DNA of 64,000 bases from an uncultured Christensenella sp. (GTDB taxonomy: Bacteria > Bacillota > Clostridia > Christensenellales > Borkfalkiaceae), in contig CAJUEO010000001.1 in assembly GCA_910585685.1 (NCBI GenBank), positions 86,520-150,519 on the forward strand. The letters run 5' to 3'. The position numbers were made by a program, and so were the translations under genes. Position 1 is the first letter of the stretch. Every line of letters starts with the position of its first letter. Of the stretch, positions 29,001 to 31,140 are shown piece after piece. The notes below the pieces were generated by a model. The model worked only from the letters and a program-made list of their open reading frames with translations, was not told where the DNA came from and did no database searches.

Positions 29001-30675
29001 TAAAGACGGCAACACGATTAACAACTCGACAACCGTAACAAATCCCGACGGCAGCTCGACTACAGTCGAAAAAGACAATGAAGGCAACACTACTACAACC
29101 ATAACCGACAAGGACGGCAATACGACTATTACCGAAACGGATAGCGACGGTAATACGACTACCACCGTAACCGACAAGGACGGCAACACAACTTCGACCG
29201 TGACGGATAAGGACGGCAATACGACGATAATCACAACCGACAAAGACGGCAACACGGTTTCGTCCAAGACCGAAATTAATCCCGACGGCTCGACGACGAC
29301 CACTACTATCAAGAAGGACAAAGACGGTAATGTAATCAGCGTAACCGAAGTCACTTCAAAGACCGAGTACGACGCCGACGGCAACACCGTTACCGTAAAC
29401 CATACCGTAGTTAAGGATAAGGACGACAACATTATCTCCGATAAGACGACAACCACGACGGTAGACCCCGAGGGGAACACAACCGTCAAGGTCAAGGATA
29501 ACATTACGGGTGAAGAAACTACTCAAGAGTTCAAGCCTAACGGCGAACCCGTACTTAATCCCGGTGACGTCATAATCGACGTTAATCCTACCGACCCCGA
29601 CAACTACGAAGGAGATCCTCCCGGACCTATTGTAACGACTGTCCAAAAAGGTAAGTTGGAAGTGCCTACCGTTGAAAAAACCGAACTGACCCCCGGTCAG
29701 GCAGAGATATTCCTTGCTAACCCGACTATAGCTCAAAGCTTGTTCGAAGGTTTCCATGAGAATTCAATGGTTATAAGTGCAATCGAGGTTGTCGACGAGT
29801 ACACTCGCAAAGTTATCGTAAGTATTCGCGACAAGTCCAAGTATCAGTGGATTGACGGCAGCGACGAAGATAAGGAATTTATATTCACTATTTTCCGCAA
29901 GGTTGACGTAATAGTTCCTACAATTGTCGGCTCGATACTTCCCGAAGGCAGCGAAAGTATATTCGACAGTGCGGACAGCGTGCTTGAAAATATCGCAAAA
30001 CTCTTCGAAGGTTTCGACAGCGAAACTATGACGGTATCCGAGGTAACTTCTCTCGGCGGCAACAAGTTTAAGGTAACTCTCGGTCTTAAAGACTCCGACA
30101 ACTATCAGTGGGTTAACCTCTCGGTTGCAACCGTAAGCTTCGAGTTCACGGTTGAGAGAGCTAAGACATCGGTCGATAAGCCTACCAGAAACGACTCTGC
30201 CGAAAAGAAGAGTGAATGGTTCCTCGACGTAGCGGTGTTCAATGAACACATAAGCTCGTTGATCAACGGCTTCGATTCCGAAAAGATGATTGTTACAAGA
30301 ATTGAAAGAGCAGACGCCGACATTGAGGCATACAGAGTCTATATCGGACTTGTTGACCCCGAAGAAACAAAGTGGACTGACGGCGACAGTAGCGAGATTT
30401 ATCTTGTATTTACTATCGGCGCCGGTTCAACGGAAGGTCCCGAAACAGACAACACGCTTCTGCTTGTAATTATCATTGCGGCGTCCGTTGTAGCTGTACT
30501 TCTGCTTGTAACTATTATTGTAGTTGCAAAATCAAAGAAACGCGCTGCTGCTCCCGTAGCTTCGGCAGACGGATTTGACAGTGCGGACGGATTTGAAGAC
30601 GACTTCGACGAAGACGAACTTGACGACTTCTTGTCCGACTTCGAAGATGAAGACGATGACGACTTCGACGAATAA
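1..30675 (+). CDS. Giant repetitive MBG/YDG-domain surface protein, 5' end outside the window
   Basis: The frame is open from base 1 to the stop at 30,673-30,675, so at least 10,224 residues are encoded and the start and signal peptide lie upstream. In order the protein shows eight ~87-residue beta modules ending in motifs like YTVYYKVSAANH (nt 1-2,030); YDG-type modules (KSYDGTT near 2,880, KTYDGTD near 3,940, KVFDGTT near 26,455); many MBG YGX-type modules (VYGDxLPxPTIxGL) mixed with ITVTVxDxxAxYGxWT modules in larger super-repeats; a Thr-rich DKDGN/KPDGS/DPDGN stalk (about 26,820-29,545); three ~85-residue C-terminal modules; one membrane segment (30,454-30,531); a KSKKR stop-transfer; and a tail rich in Asp, Glu and Phe. 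No LPXTG motif is present. MBG and YDG domains are known from bacterial adhesin-like surface proteins. The role as a long cell-surface fibre or adhesin is inference. A clear terminator follows, and the next gene has its own promoter. Confidence 0.9.
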   Translation, partial: SAVVGTPSAITVDNCNTTWLYSTKQSTDKADYSATIPTFTNVSSNIVYYVISAPNHADYFGSFTVTITDLLTMIVGTDGGYTGTYTGDALNVEDYRPTAATRNGATPVWGYARALTEETVYGDPFTITEVGTYTVYFKISATDHADYFGAYIITIGYADITISVAPIGYSGEYDGSAHKAIANKAVADTVDEVAPVWEYSLDNQEFTTTMPEFTNIGQTRVYYRVSAANHNTVTGSFTVTITEATISNVSVQGYVGIENGEDHEAVVSTTATSSVPGTIITWLYSTTGGENTYSEEVPTFRTAGRYTVWYMVTAENHKTVTGRFYVTISDKPTIDVDYTNSGYTGTYTGTALNVEDYRPEATDSEGNTNTLVWGYTLKEGAEDDEYEVALSVKDAGEYTVYFTINAEGHAPYYGSYIINIKNAKITVSDVVSHNKTYDGKEHTPVTANVTTVGGNEAKWSFKLNQFDEYDANLTLKNAGDYTVYYMISADNHDAVTGTIDASIALAAFSDINVEAYNAAYDGNEHGAVVGTPTVTVVGENTPVWKYSTRENGEYTATMPRFTNAGTYTVWYTLEADNHISVKDSIEVVIETAVFTGVTVTGYRGIFDGALHNVVDQHRATTADGSVPNWLYSLTGEEGSYRSNITINTAGTYTVYYTVSAANHETKSGTFTATIQQRNITVTLPNAEDNYGNWTIANMSSMLASLTVQPEISGDFAGSLLRITLKLDGQLPESGYIPTGVYGIVGTASDEDNYNITWNNGKLTIGAVEIVVNDEGGATVVYDGATHSVADGNPSVTLTAGAQASWTYSLTGVDGSYRSELLLTEAGEYTVHYIVSAPNHASKSGTFTFTIEKRTITVTVSDTTITYGDWSIDEIISKLSALARITDANGSLELDNSAFSLSLTDAGASTSGKLKVGNYTVVGVNEDEANFTVEFSLGNITVSPKALTLNGKDSIKANDKSYDGTTDVTFDTTGASLVGVLDGDNVAFKVTGAFSSSAAAESVSVSATVSIVGEDIANYSFTEISLSLSAQILNTTAKPVQPDNDIDYAPKTKISDVIPEFNKSIMSVKVLKNGLEVNPDTDDDGNLLLPGVGTFTLTFHLTNADVSWTSDVDQDKADVTITINIVKGVVEVPTTTEAHVTYTGSELTLLPEGFDADLMEVLGDNKYTNVGTYKVTVKLIKREWQQWSTGDSDDLVITFVIDPVELEVIISDAEITYGDWTAENAKNNLNAIKNIYTISSGAIVTGESASDVFELNIDDLGEKLNAGTYAISGAQFNTTASKNYKVTFIGLEGGSTGVLTVNAKEITIINLAAEDKTYDGTDNATLTQGTIVGMVEGDDLAYDYEATFTGIDAGTNYTVNATITLTGEDAGNYVIAEGGDTVSFTASINRVVLDVEWTYGEFVSNNNGVYTYYYHTKTPNITATLKNEGIVAGETVTLSAIANLADTEYMDVNNYTLRVTLEGDAAVNYTLSNGSLAIVIEYMKVEVTISDASGIYGADAQSKSESDKLVWTSAHRELLEDYVTIVTEAHSAKGFANAGSYSIYIDLNSRIHTHFAVTENKGTFTVNAASFEVPPKTLSYPYRDAGYQVGLTAEDVTTQGSVTFNDLTITYCLDNEYGDYSTTIPTIKEIREEPYVIYYRITGANHVQKTGYIEVMIGQVIVEVTVTNAPQTVTYASDAVVPTSAQLLAMFERSYRYNGETVTNQQVLDAINSSIVLGLRTADGTVLTPGAAISAGTYYLTVGGTYETEEASAKITTSGSYAYIVEKATVEVSWNDSESYTYGDKLPIPSIEGLTAGTDYVISYTTADGDTISASEMEKPSAGGYIVTVTLRNDNYTFVNGEDETTTASKSYTINPAQVTPEWNKEDSYVYGDTLPVPTIAGLTSDDFTYSYALNGSTEEVNTTRPVAGEYTITITITNTNYAFADVEAGSTTVTIAPKAVTFTLPEGGEYHYNDTLPEPSISVKFSDDETITLEKDVDFTYSYALKDSEEEVNLTRPVVGTYVITVTILNGNYTFATEADSKKEVEMLPTLVDTADISWSITGEEDEEGNVSYSVIYGNKLPTAEITDLVKDTDFTVTYKTAEGAVETNDAPVVGNYIVVITLSDNFTFAENAKTFELNVTVKPQPVDIVIDGIQLGNDGDTAVPDENGVIKFTYSKDNKLTVPTVKALDDAGVKYHVEYKKRGPKEPVTAEYKPITEEEFLEGNAGFYIFTIVIDDDNPNFVQTEIKPITLVIEPKKVIIDWGPGAGKGSNNSASTVNGAAPVAEDEEVEEELTEQAEEIKEVVKTASVTFNAPKSETSKKVDVIWVIKDKNGNIIRTFGNTQDFNTDLNADGEGEDIFIPEVDESSIWNFAYGTALAVPSIDGLRKYEEGMTSAEWDYKVIYRDAEGRIIAVDDNGLIDGKLPDVSDYYITIEFNKENFEGENSTIKNVIKPLAIGVTLNDLANVVFGDLQADGVNAYLAALENAFTTAITSKTADFDAPVPEALPDAVKDIFALTLENLSSLSGYLKVVEGGYKVVLDTDSLNGNYTVTLTNDKALTVINADITETIDDLVMFELGEPQNVVIDGTGKVVVKGGETYTISYLPTIQSAEGTDTDASKYGSTNPTITTTEDSGYVYFMITADNHNAYFGCIKVTVESSLFELKVTLEGIVYGTVTPTLDELKGMLTIDSVIYNSDAMFTADDALKTAIINGITGISIDGAVENQLLSAGKHNITIRGSVTYHDPSDNEDKLVAITLATPEEGEEATALNVDKLKVTVTLNDVEKQNYGVWTAENAEADLAKVENISSFEIKNNENIETLPDTDAFKVTLGGLDELSGYLTVKEGGYTITAVATNDNYEITSVDSKLTIVPLTLEINWNIEADGENGYHIVYGAQLPVPEITNLGENFAPCTLTITRTSGEETLDEEGYTNPVVGAYGISLAISDTTNYALPDISEITVNVDKREITVTIADVTAVYGDDVYKALADKTHNFVYALKDGSTLAYTGEELSGIVSVAFTLADGAAFDAATYPIVGTQSTEGYAVNYAVTFENSDGSANQATLKVNPAPKTADWKVEVTDDKGEVTYGNALPSPTIEGLEDSDYKVEYFKTTDLDTAITNEKLPVGSYIVKVTITNHNYSFGTDAEGNPVYEAEITVDIVPCEITVEIGDLANTVYFGEVYNTLKNADSTEEEAIAAITALWNSILTVTGALAYDDGILDVISLAIEWNDNYGVGAYAIQGSVNAGYIDNYKVTFDGSYNNSDGTKAGTLTVTKAEITVDNTALSLFQTPTAQPIDLTSRVTLADKSEDFTILYALAVGVEGEDGTYTFTEPAENAYTTTIQSVKDEGEYRLYYKVSDDNDNHNRKSGYVSIVVRGSVFNFKATLSDITYGDETPDLATLRNDLTISEVLYNGNALEGEALASAIEVIKQNVTLTIEQTGRLPKGNYPVAVSGTGNYTDTADGDAVKQVSFGVSEPLTLTVNALEISVEVADQTIDYMDWSYDQIKAKLDELVQVKVGGTTVTELPDAFDEVFTLSLGGIADDAEGYIAVKDGGYDVVLTQVDNDNYVITKTLGKVNVTAADLTVSDTNIEESYVFNVDGYDIYNATYHPVATTVDGTDKEVVWSFGTERNDENGEITYVDTLTLTDVAEYTVYYKVSALNHKEVEGSFTFNIVPKEVVITVDAESNSIVYGEAFPTIGIDDENVVEADYTVTAFLKDTSTVANLQRPVAGTYTVKVKLSNKNYTFVNATENTDTATVEVVVNKKLVVVDWSGIGATLNEGSGNYYATYGDTLCNPVGSVLEGDSSKLNVKYYRQTDDGKVEITENDYLNPVAGTYILEVEGFENANYDFAENAELSATIVVSPKEVSITWNERESYVYGSDLPEPTIADLDAIEGSYTVEKKLVNAEGEEVDFEKVNVGNYVIRVTIDNPNYTLGGTESGELELTVVPLEITVTVNGSSISSYKYGTLTAENVNATINALANLYTVAITNNDDLSELPDAVKDVFVISVTLADGTTGYLPVNTYTVTAAGVSANYKVTPVVATFEIEKAEIDLSSVTAITLYETGSAQPVVVEDDFKALIGLKGIEEGKDLNLTVKYYLSNTQLAEGSTITYGTAIPTVTTEGTYYLYYQVTADNHETAESMVTVTVDSSLFVIQVELNNLTYGDVLNSQASLLKALDIVHLTYSHSDLAWNPTLDALIRSGITLSVAGAEENAYVGAGKHTLVVGGSVKYDDKEVKIVLESGNGTFNVAQKAITVAADSLTVTYGDDNYLAIEGGTYALSAKVTKGSLVTGDELSKLVTLSVNKGASFGKGVYAIEGEYAENGNYGITFVNGTLTVNAAKVSIDWNIAEGANVVYGNALPVPAIEGLESSDYKVTYKRSGRVITNAANLNVGVYVIEIELLNANYTLGDDSSSLEVEIVPAPVAINWGDSDEVVYGNMLPTPTLAIEGVSHTVTYYNGTTRVSNTGRLPVTENGYRAQVNITNPNYTYAEGETGEHTYRVTPREVWVNVKNQTAVYGLWTATNANNRLAVIADKFTVTGANGEEITLIDSISALGISLTVGNLDGVDGYLPVAEYPIVGAWTNNNYKLHFTDDAALSITNADMKASFRDIAKYFVSGGHVLSLSESLVTLKGTGNTAHITYSLQNALAADPETLTYVESGEATRVTEVGNYYLYYMVEADNHTTIYGHVNVVVAASVLQIQVRISGSLTYGDTVPSSADLWNMLTISRAYHNGVAINVSRVRDILNTAIAEGTATIGVNGYEEGAILSAGTYSLVLSGVTNGYQVGTEYPETTVSFYDAFDSRILVVNKKAITVNLADISVVYGDATHENLVNGIYEFVPTTADTLVGLDELSDIVSVTFANDGLLNVGTYPVTCSVIDSEIADNYNVTFKYDGNRRNANIKVSAATVTIDWNFASSDKFVYGEELPVPAVVSDSLDVTLSDYTVEYFFGTRPVENSAKLGVGEYTIVVTLKNSNFAFGADEVTSKTVTIDPAEVEVDFAPVMDSYVYGNNIDLPVIHALSASDYQVKFYNSENEEVTNSKLAVGTYKVKVTITNPNYVLSKTAQSEKSVTVTVRPVTVVIGSLTAEYGEWTKANAAEKLAKIADLYTVDGNIDAAALLYISIVLDGLSAIEDGCLAAGIYTLSGSYNNSNYDVEFVGGELEILPATMEVSFHNLVKYAVDEANAHTLTLSEKLVSLKGEGNTATIKYAPLQNVGDISNIPESLYSEQAPTVFANGIYYLYYKIEADNHEDYYGFVRVTVVETVWEIEARLTKTLVYGDATPTAQQLKDMLVITSIIENGTAVTVTPELVNAIKQHVTVSIKGNSGERLTVGNYEIVLGGDVSFNYDDGVNGERLVNVVFTDDFDARMLTVEKKAITVTVNDLTVEYLDATYNKLLSGDTSALSFVNQTLVGSDTLASFVSLDFEGTGAMGAGKYAIVGYVNDNEVSANYEVTFVNGTLTVTPKVVNANWDDVTNVIYGNAIGEPTIDGLKVSDYTVSYYCGNKPVNNASNLDVGDYRVVITITNPDYTLGSNPAEKTVKVESLKVSIEWNLEESYVYGTEFGVPEIYGLVSGVDYVVKYFKGNVEISNGNKLAVGNDYKVTVELLNANYTLGDDETQQTVSVTKLEITVEIGNENAVYGEWTVANAANKIAQLGNFYEVVGNIPDPVASLNISIKLNTADEEGYLGVGEYAIEGAFNNPNYTVVFTGGKLTIEKADISASFNDIYKYNRAEGHDLSLSSKLVTLRGEGNTASITYKLDTEPNLDIQNSEYVSTVHVDHVDGRTTYYLYYKVVAENHNDLTGFVKVEIVDSLLEVEVSLAKGITYGDATPDEAWLKQNLKINKIYRDGVQIAVTSDLVSTILGGITSIDIDTQNAARLSVGSYSVTLEGILHDYVEDGDTIIALRDGFDSKILNVAKKAITVQVNNPENVVYNSDAYWDILGGDLSHFSYNEVTLVGSDKLSDFLILSLLLEDGTEFNAGKYTVTATVIDNEISANYQVTIVDGTLTVVPATISGVNWNIATGGYTYGDSLPTPTIDGLNVSDYKVSYYLGNRLLTSIANLDAATYTIRVEITNPNYTFADGTTAETTVEIKPYTVEVEWNRADGYTYGDTFNVPEIYGLDASDYKVTYLDSLGEEVANDGHNPVGTYTIKVDVVNPNYTLGANLGSISVTVAKLDITITVGDVTADYGVWSKDNAQSKLAALTNMFGVDKDIPDALALLQLGLSIVSDEKGNFYSVGSHKLRAAAAVNEISSNYNITFVDGTLTVNNADLRLNFRDLVKSEGEEQPVSLSNSLVTTLGDVKNEQVEIRYAATQRVPDLVFADSAYTFDNDNAPTVTQEGEYYLYYMVTAPNHNTAYGYVKVTVTGTVWDIEARLRQTITYGDELPTVDELKNLLVITAVTENGVKQQLTPDMISAIKDGITISVNGEVKNVGTYEVVVSGSEISFGGKTIAITFDDDFDSRILIVNAKPLTVTFDALQVTYASAAYQALLSGDLSALTYVAGELVEGDDIEDIFSVSILNMGTFGTGRYSISGNLLDTQTAANYAVTFRQSTLTVTTATVSVEWNGDSLVYGNALPVPTIDGLRVSDYTVEYLKNNVPVDNIDLPDVGTYTVRVTLKNGNYTFGTNSNTHRVTVTAKPVEINWYNDQPVVYGTELPTPQLLDLNDDDYTVKYYNSRGVEVSNGNTLPVGRYRMVVRLLNNNYTFGDSSNNEYIEIVPLDVTVVIGDVEAVYGEWTARNAANKSRLLTGYTVTTAIPDAESLLNIVLSVNTNGATGTLAVGEYDISLTWRNANYNIVFEKATLSVTPADIDVNFRDIVKYADENGQQLSLSTSLVSLKGEGNTATISYVSDLALVDGLVFADEDYASTIPTTPTEAGVYYLYYKVEAANHNTYYGSVKVTLESSVLEIEVSLNKSFIYGDKLPTSAELKQLLTITGVKHNGVAVSITNALANIILSGIELQLAVGEGTPAVGKYEIIITSGTTEDYIDGTTTIVFDSDFDANILQINPKPITVTVDNKSVEYGGVDYKAILDGTYSFTATAQGLVTGDKVSDIVSSGIVFDGAFDAKTYEIAATLLDTKTSRNYEVTLVNGTLTVTPKTVTVNWGANSVVYGNELTVPTISGLDVSDYQVKYFLGNVEVNNASDLNVGEYRVVVTLTSGNYVFADGTTVENKIAVTAKDVSSDIVWNLETSYVYGSLLGIPAIRGLTEDDYTITYTTADGKVVENENLPVGEYKVVVTLVNGNYTLGEESLSCEVSVVTRKISVTVNDVAADYGIWTAENAQEKLAALGINYVVDDEIPDAASLLGITLTLDTTATGYLGVGEYDIVGTASNKNYAVTVNKGILTINNADIKVAFPEIATFPTARSLELDTDEVTLQGNATATITYVDELEYVADLVFSQYGATAPSITADTACGEYYLYYKVTADNHNDFYGFLKVTVEEMVIKVTTDFGGSITYGDATPIDDAWLKSHLSFVSATVNDGTDNVLTPELIAQLKANITLRVDGVSVNSYLTVGKYAIIIDVKDGFTYEGTAATVMFTDEARHLTVNKRDITVTADALSVEYASEEYFKLLGGDFGSLTASATNIVSGDNLSDIVSLSIGFGTSFGVGEYSITVTLLDSEKALNYNITDITGAKVTITAKPVNVDWSGVKDTYEYGEEMIGSPVIDGLTVEDYKVIYLNSENVEVSNSVNLPVGSYTVKVEIINPNYKLADDAVATKTVTIRQSSVKVVWNDTQDSYVYGDKLPTALISGLTEGVDYTVTYNGSTTYPSQINAGSYTIKVVLPENSPYSFADDAVTEIKVVVKTKKVTLIWNLNDEYEFGEELGTPVIEGLDSSKYTVTGLPASGTADTADGYTVTVTITDSNYAFADGSVTAEKTITVNAKKVEISWNTTYSYSYGDNLPVPTIEGLEAGVDYTVEYSDENGTLENGYIAHVGEYKVKVTLVNGNHQLGTDETTLTINALKRAITVQLKDYSAAYGVFTAENAAAQLALVYASIVDSSAILSQLVSGDIVESLNIVLSLTGATDGYLAVGGSYKIGATYTSDKYEVTFKSGNLTITNATITTAFGEVITRFQIPNEDGGYEEQSVELDSKLVTLQGEGNTATIDYIPGLGNAPLTAEELAARDGEFDSAINYVSTEGTYYLYYRITADNHETIYGSIKVEVVSSVLEIELTFNAITYGDVLDLKSLINTDSAVIKHNGTVVTDIDLNTILAAISLSVQNSQSKLNAGTYTVVLTQTDESFEYNGELTVISLKAGATLTVNPLAINVEATPDEVVFGSWQNDSDISTLLSNVKITNSDGEEITLPNGETITDLALTFAIEGAEYTGNLLNVGSYTVTATSTNGNYTLTFGCTLTIKAYEVTVEIAPDGNIKYGAWSAENLAENLASLLANNATITNTDDLPGNATLSTLGIVLALTNSGAAIGDDSYTNGYLNAGTYGFNGTCNKNFNVTITGNLVIGNAEITLGETNDYTVEYTGSDIDVSNGNPTATTVDGSNVNWRYSLTEGGEYVETLEGVKNWIEGGYTVYFKATSPNHDEATGSFKVIVEKYEITISTGDVIQEFGDWTSENVEEKLGGLELSYMHGDEGITLPDELADLVLTLSLTNPSYSGNYLERGSYAINGELGEYSDNYSITFNGGTLEITARTLVINWSSTEDTIEYGNALPTLTLSNMLDGDNVDYTVTYTKNGATITDISKVYAGVYTLKVSITSANYVLPENSEITVTVTARSMTVRIGDMQSTYSASDASTVSGFTASAVEGSVAEGDDINALFTLALAASGKLTVGQYAIYATMHTGDLASSYNVTFTGSWNMGEYRGTAGTYVVNPVSIQVISGITASDKVFDGTTKAELDLSNAQITGIITGDDVTISAVGTFTQSSVGEEIDVTITYNDLTGNDASNYTLDKTGSQFATTATITPAPMPPIDIDPDKPLEFDPDKTLDEIINGYNPDTMDMDIYYPETGDRIHITTDENGNKVATITNDNKPGNSTTIVKTPDNELVYTETSVTEGDTTTTTRTDSNGDVTTIVTKTDEDGKTTTTITYPDGSFETIITDKDGNKTVTVTNADGSIKTTVTDKATGTETVTEIKKDEDGNTITTTTVTDGKGNSTKTETVTKPDGSSETTTTVTTTDPVTGNVTEKVTYPDGSTVITVKDKDGNVISKTEISTVTKPDGGSSTTTTTTDKDGNTTETTVDKDKDGNVTGSTTTTTDKDGNTTTTTTDKDGNTTSSSTTTETVTKPDGSSTTTTTTTQTDKDGNTTTTTTTVEKDPDGNTTSTTETVTKPDGSTSTTVTDKDGNTTTTTTDKDGNSTSTTTDPSGNEIKTETGSDGTTTTVTNPDGTQTVTKPDGTVEVTKPDGNVTVIDPDGNVTVIDPDGNKYTPDENGTITTPDGNITVDKGTDADGNDKITVTYPDGSTTETVTKPNGDSSTTVTDPDGNKTEIETGKDENGNSNTTVTDKDGNTTESTSKTETNPDGSTTTTTKNPDGTTTVVTTKTETTTDPETGTTTQTTTTVTEVKDKDGNTISKVETETKTETDQDGNTTVTETIKKPDGTTVETITKPDGSTSTTTTVENGNGGSTSTTVNKDKDGNVIDKITTVTDGNGNTTTIITDKDGNTTTIVEKKDPVTGNTTTTETKPNGDVITTVTDPEGNKLSESTTTTVRDPVTGNTTTTTTETKPDGTVTEIVTEKDKDGNTINNSTTVTNPDGSSTTVEKDNEGNTTTTITDKDGNTTITETDSDGNTTTTVTDKDGNTTSTVTDKDGNTTIITTDKDGNTVSSKTEINPDGSTTTTTIKKDKDGNVISVTEVTSKTEYDADGNTVTVNHTVVKDKDDNIISDKTTTTTVDPEGNTTVKVKDNITGEETTQEFKPNGEPVLNPGDVIIDVNPTDPDNYEGDPPGPIVTTVQKGKLEVPTVEKTELTPGQAEIFLANPTIAQSLFEGFHENSMVISAIEVVDEYTRKVIVSIRDKSKYQWIDGSDEDKEFIFTIFRKVDVIVPTIVGSILPEGSESIFDSADSVLENIAKLFEGFDSETMTVSEVTSLGGNKFKVTLGLKDSDNYQWVNLSVATVSFEFTVERAKTSVDKPTRNDSAEKKSEWFLDVAVFNEHISSLINGFDSEKMIVTRIERADADIEAYRVYIGLVDPEETKWTDGDSSEIYLVFTIGAGSTEGPETDNTLLLVIIIAASVVAVLLLVTIIVVAKSKKRAAAPVASADGFDSADGFEDDFDEDELDDFLSDFEDEDDDDFDE
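12090..24720 (+). repeat. Higher-order super-repeats of about 1.6-2.1 kb inside the giant gene
   Basis: A composite block recurs in fixed order: a module starting ADIxxxFxDIxKY with SLVxLKGEGNTATIxY and YYLYYKVxADNH; a module with ITYGDxxPTxxELKxLLTI; a module with KxITVTVxxLxVxY and NGTLTV; two VYGxxLPVPTIxGL modules; and one AxYGxWTAxNA module. Block starts lie near 12,090, 13,740, 15,440, 17,090, 18,750, 20,360, 21,990 and 24,110. The spacing is about 1.65 kb for most of them and 2.1 kb for the last. Looser relatives start near 7,630 and 9,765. The units are diverged, so this is an old segmental amplification. Confidence 0.75.
26820..29545 (+). repeat. Thr-rich Asp-Gly repeat stalk (DKDGN/KPDGS/DPDGN)
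   Basis: About 900 residues consist almost only of Thr, Asp, Gly, Asn, Lys, Ser, Val, Pro and Glu. The core is DKDGNTTTTT or KPDGSSTTTT, and the Asp-Gly pairs recur every 9-10 residues (for example PDGNVTVID at 28,010-28,050). At DNA level short units such as GACAAGGACGGCAACACGAC recur many times, so unequal recombination is likely. It could be an extended or beta-helical stalk; the Asp-rich turns could bind metal. Both are inference. Artificial antisense reading frames run through it. Confidence 0.85.
29640..30440 (+). repeat. Three C-terminal ~85-residue modules next to the membrane
   Basis: Three related units share the pattern of a VPT start, LFEGFDSETMTVS, a VxLGLKDxxxYQW strand and an FxFTI end. 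They start near 29,655 (KLEVPTVEKTE), 29,910 (VDVIVPTIVGS) and 30,170 (SVDKPTRNDS). They sit between the Thr/Asp-Gly stalk and the membrane segment. A related stretch near 3,110-3,620 (VEVPTTTEAHV, LPEGFDADLMEVLGDN) shows that the module is also used near the visible N-terminal part. Confidence 0.7.
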
Positions 30676-30691
30676 TCCCGTCAAAAAAACG

Positions 30692-30726
30692 ATATCCACC
30701 CCTCGGGGTGGATATTTGTTTTTTTC
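30692..30726 (+). terminator. Rho-independent terminator of the giant gene
   Basis: An 11-bp perfect stem (ATATCCACCCC at 30,692-30,702 with GGGGTGGATAT at 30,705-30,715) is followed by a run of T at 30,719-30,725. It lies 17 bases after the stop codon. Confidence 0.93.
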
Positions 30727-30754
30727 AGCGCTTTGTCTGTTTTTGCAATACTTC

Positions 30755-30783
30755 TTGACATATTACGTCAAACTTGATAAAAT
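30755..30783 (+). promoter_or_regulatory. Consensus promoter of the acyltransferase operon
   Basis: TTGACA at 30,755-30,760 and TAAAAT at 30,778-30,783 are separated by 17 bases, close to the sigma-A consensus. It starts the operon 30,898-34,106 and leaves a leader of about 105 bases. Confidence 0.85.
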
Positions 30784-30827
30784 GTATATAAGTTGTAACA
30801 AGGGCAGATATTGACTGTGACTGTCGT

Positions 30828-30896
30828 TTGAACGATTTGGACGCGGCGCTTAAAAAAGAGCTGCTTGTTAAAGACTCGAAGGCGGTAAGTATTTAG
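30828..30896 (+). other. Possible small ORF in the operon leader
   Basis: A frame that could start at TTG 30,828 codes for 22 residues (LNDLDAALKKELLVKDSKAV then SI) and stops one base before the ATG at 30,898. The codon use resembles real genes here, and the close spacing would allow translational coupling. No good ribosome site is seen and the start is uncertain. It may instead be the tail of a lost gene. Confidence 0.2.
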
Positions 30897-30897
30897 T

Positions 30898-31140
30898 ATG
30901 GAAAGCGTAATTTTAGAAAATCCGATACTAATAATAGGCATAATAATAGCTTTAACGGTCAGTGTGTTCGGCATTGTCAAAAAGGTGCACATAGCTGTTA
31001 ATTTAACGGGCGCGGCAATATATATCGTCACCGCCGTATATAGCTTGTTGCTCGGCGCCGGACTTTACGAGGTAGGCGCGGTAACCACCGTATTTTTAAT
31101 AATAAATTTACTCCCGTTGTGGAAGAAAGGAGGGGAGTAA
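30898..31140 (+). CDS. Small two-to-three-TM membrane protein of the acyltransferase operon
   Basis: This 80-residue hydrophobic protein has membrane segments at about residues 8-25 (ILIIGIIIALTVSVFGIV), 33-50 and 56-74, and ends LLPLWKKGGE. I recognise no family. It begins the operon behind a consensus promoter, and its stop codon directly touches the ATG of the MBOAT gene; the ribosome site of that gene (GAAAGGAGG) lies within its last codons. Small membrane partners are known for other MBOAT systems (DltX in D-alanylation), so a role as an accessory subunit of the acyltransferase is a reasonable inference from position. No sequence similarity to DltX is claimed. Confidence 0.7.
   Translation: MESVILENPILIIGIIIALTVSVFGIVKKVHIAVNLTGAAIYIVTAVYSLLLGAGLYEVGAVTTVFLIINLLPLWKKGGE

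Noticed and set aside
27357..29504. Antisense ORFs coding VVVVVLPSLSV-like repeats
   Set aside because: They are the mirror image of the Thr/Asp-Gly repeats of the sense gene and have no ribosome sites.
26820..29545. Possible CRISPR array or satellite because of many 20-base direct repeats
   Set aside because: The repeats are in frame, have no unique spacers of constant length, and code for the DKDGN stalk.
30575..30814. 79-codon plus-strand ORF over the end of the giant gene and its terminator
   Set aside because: It reads through the terminator hairpin in a shifted frame, and its Thr/Lys-rich sequence is the out-of-frame version of the acidic tail.
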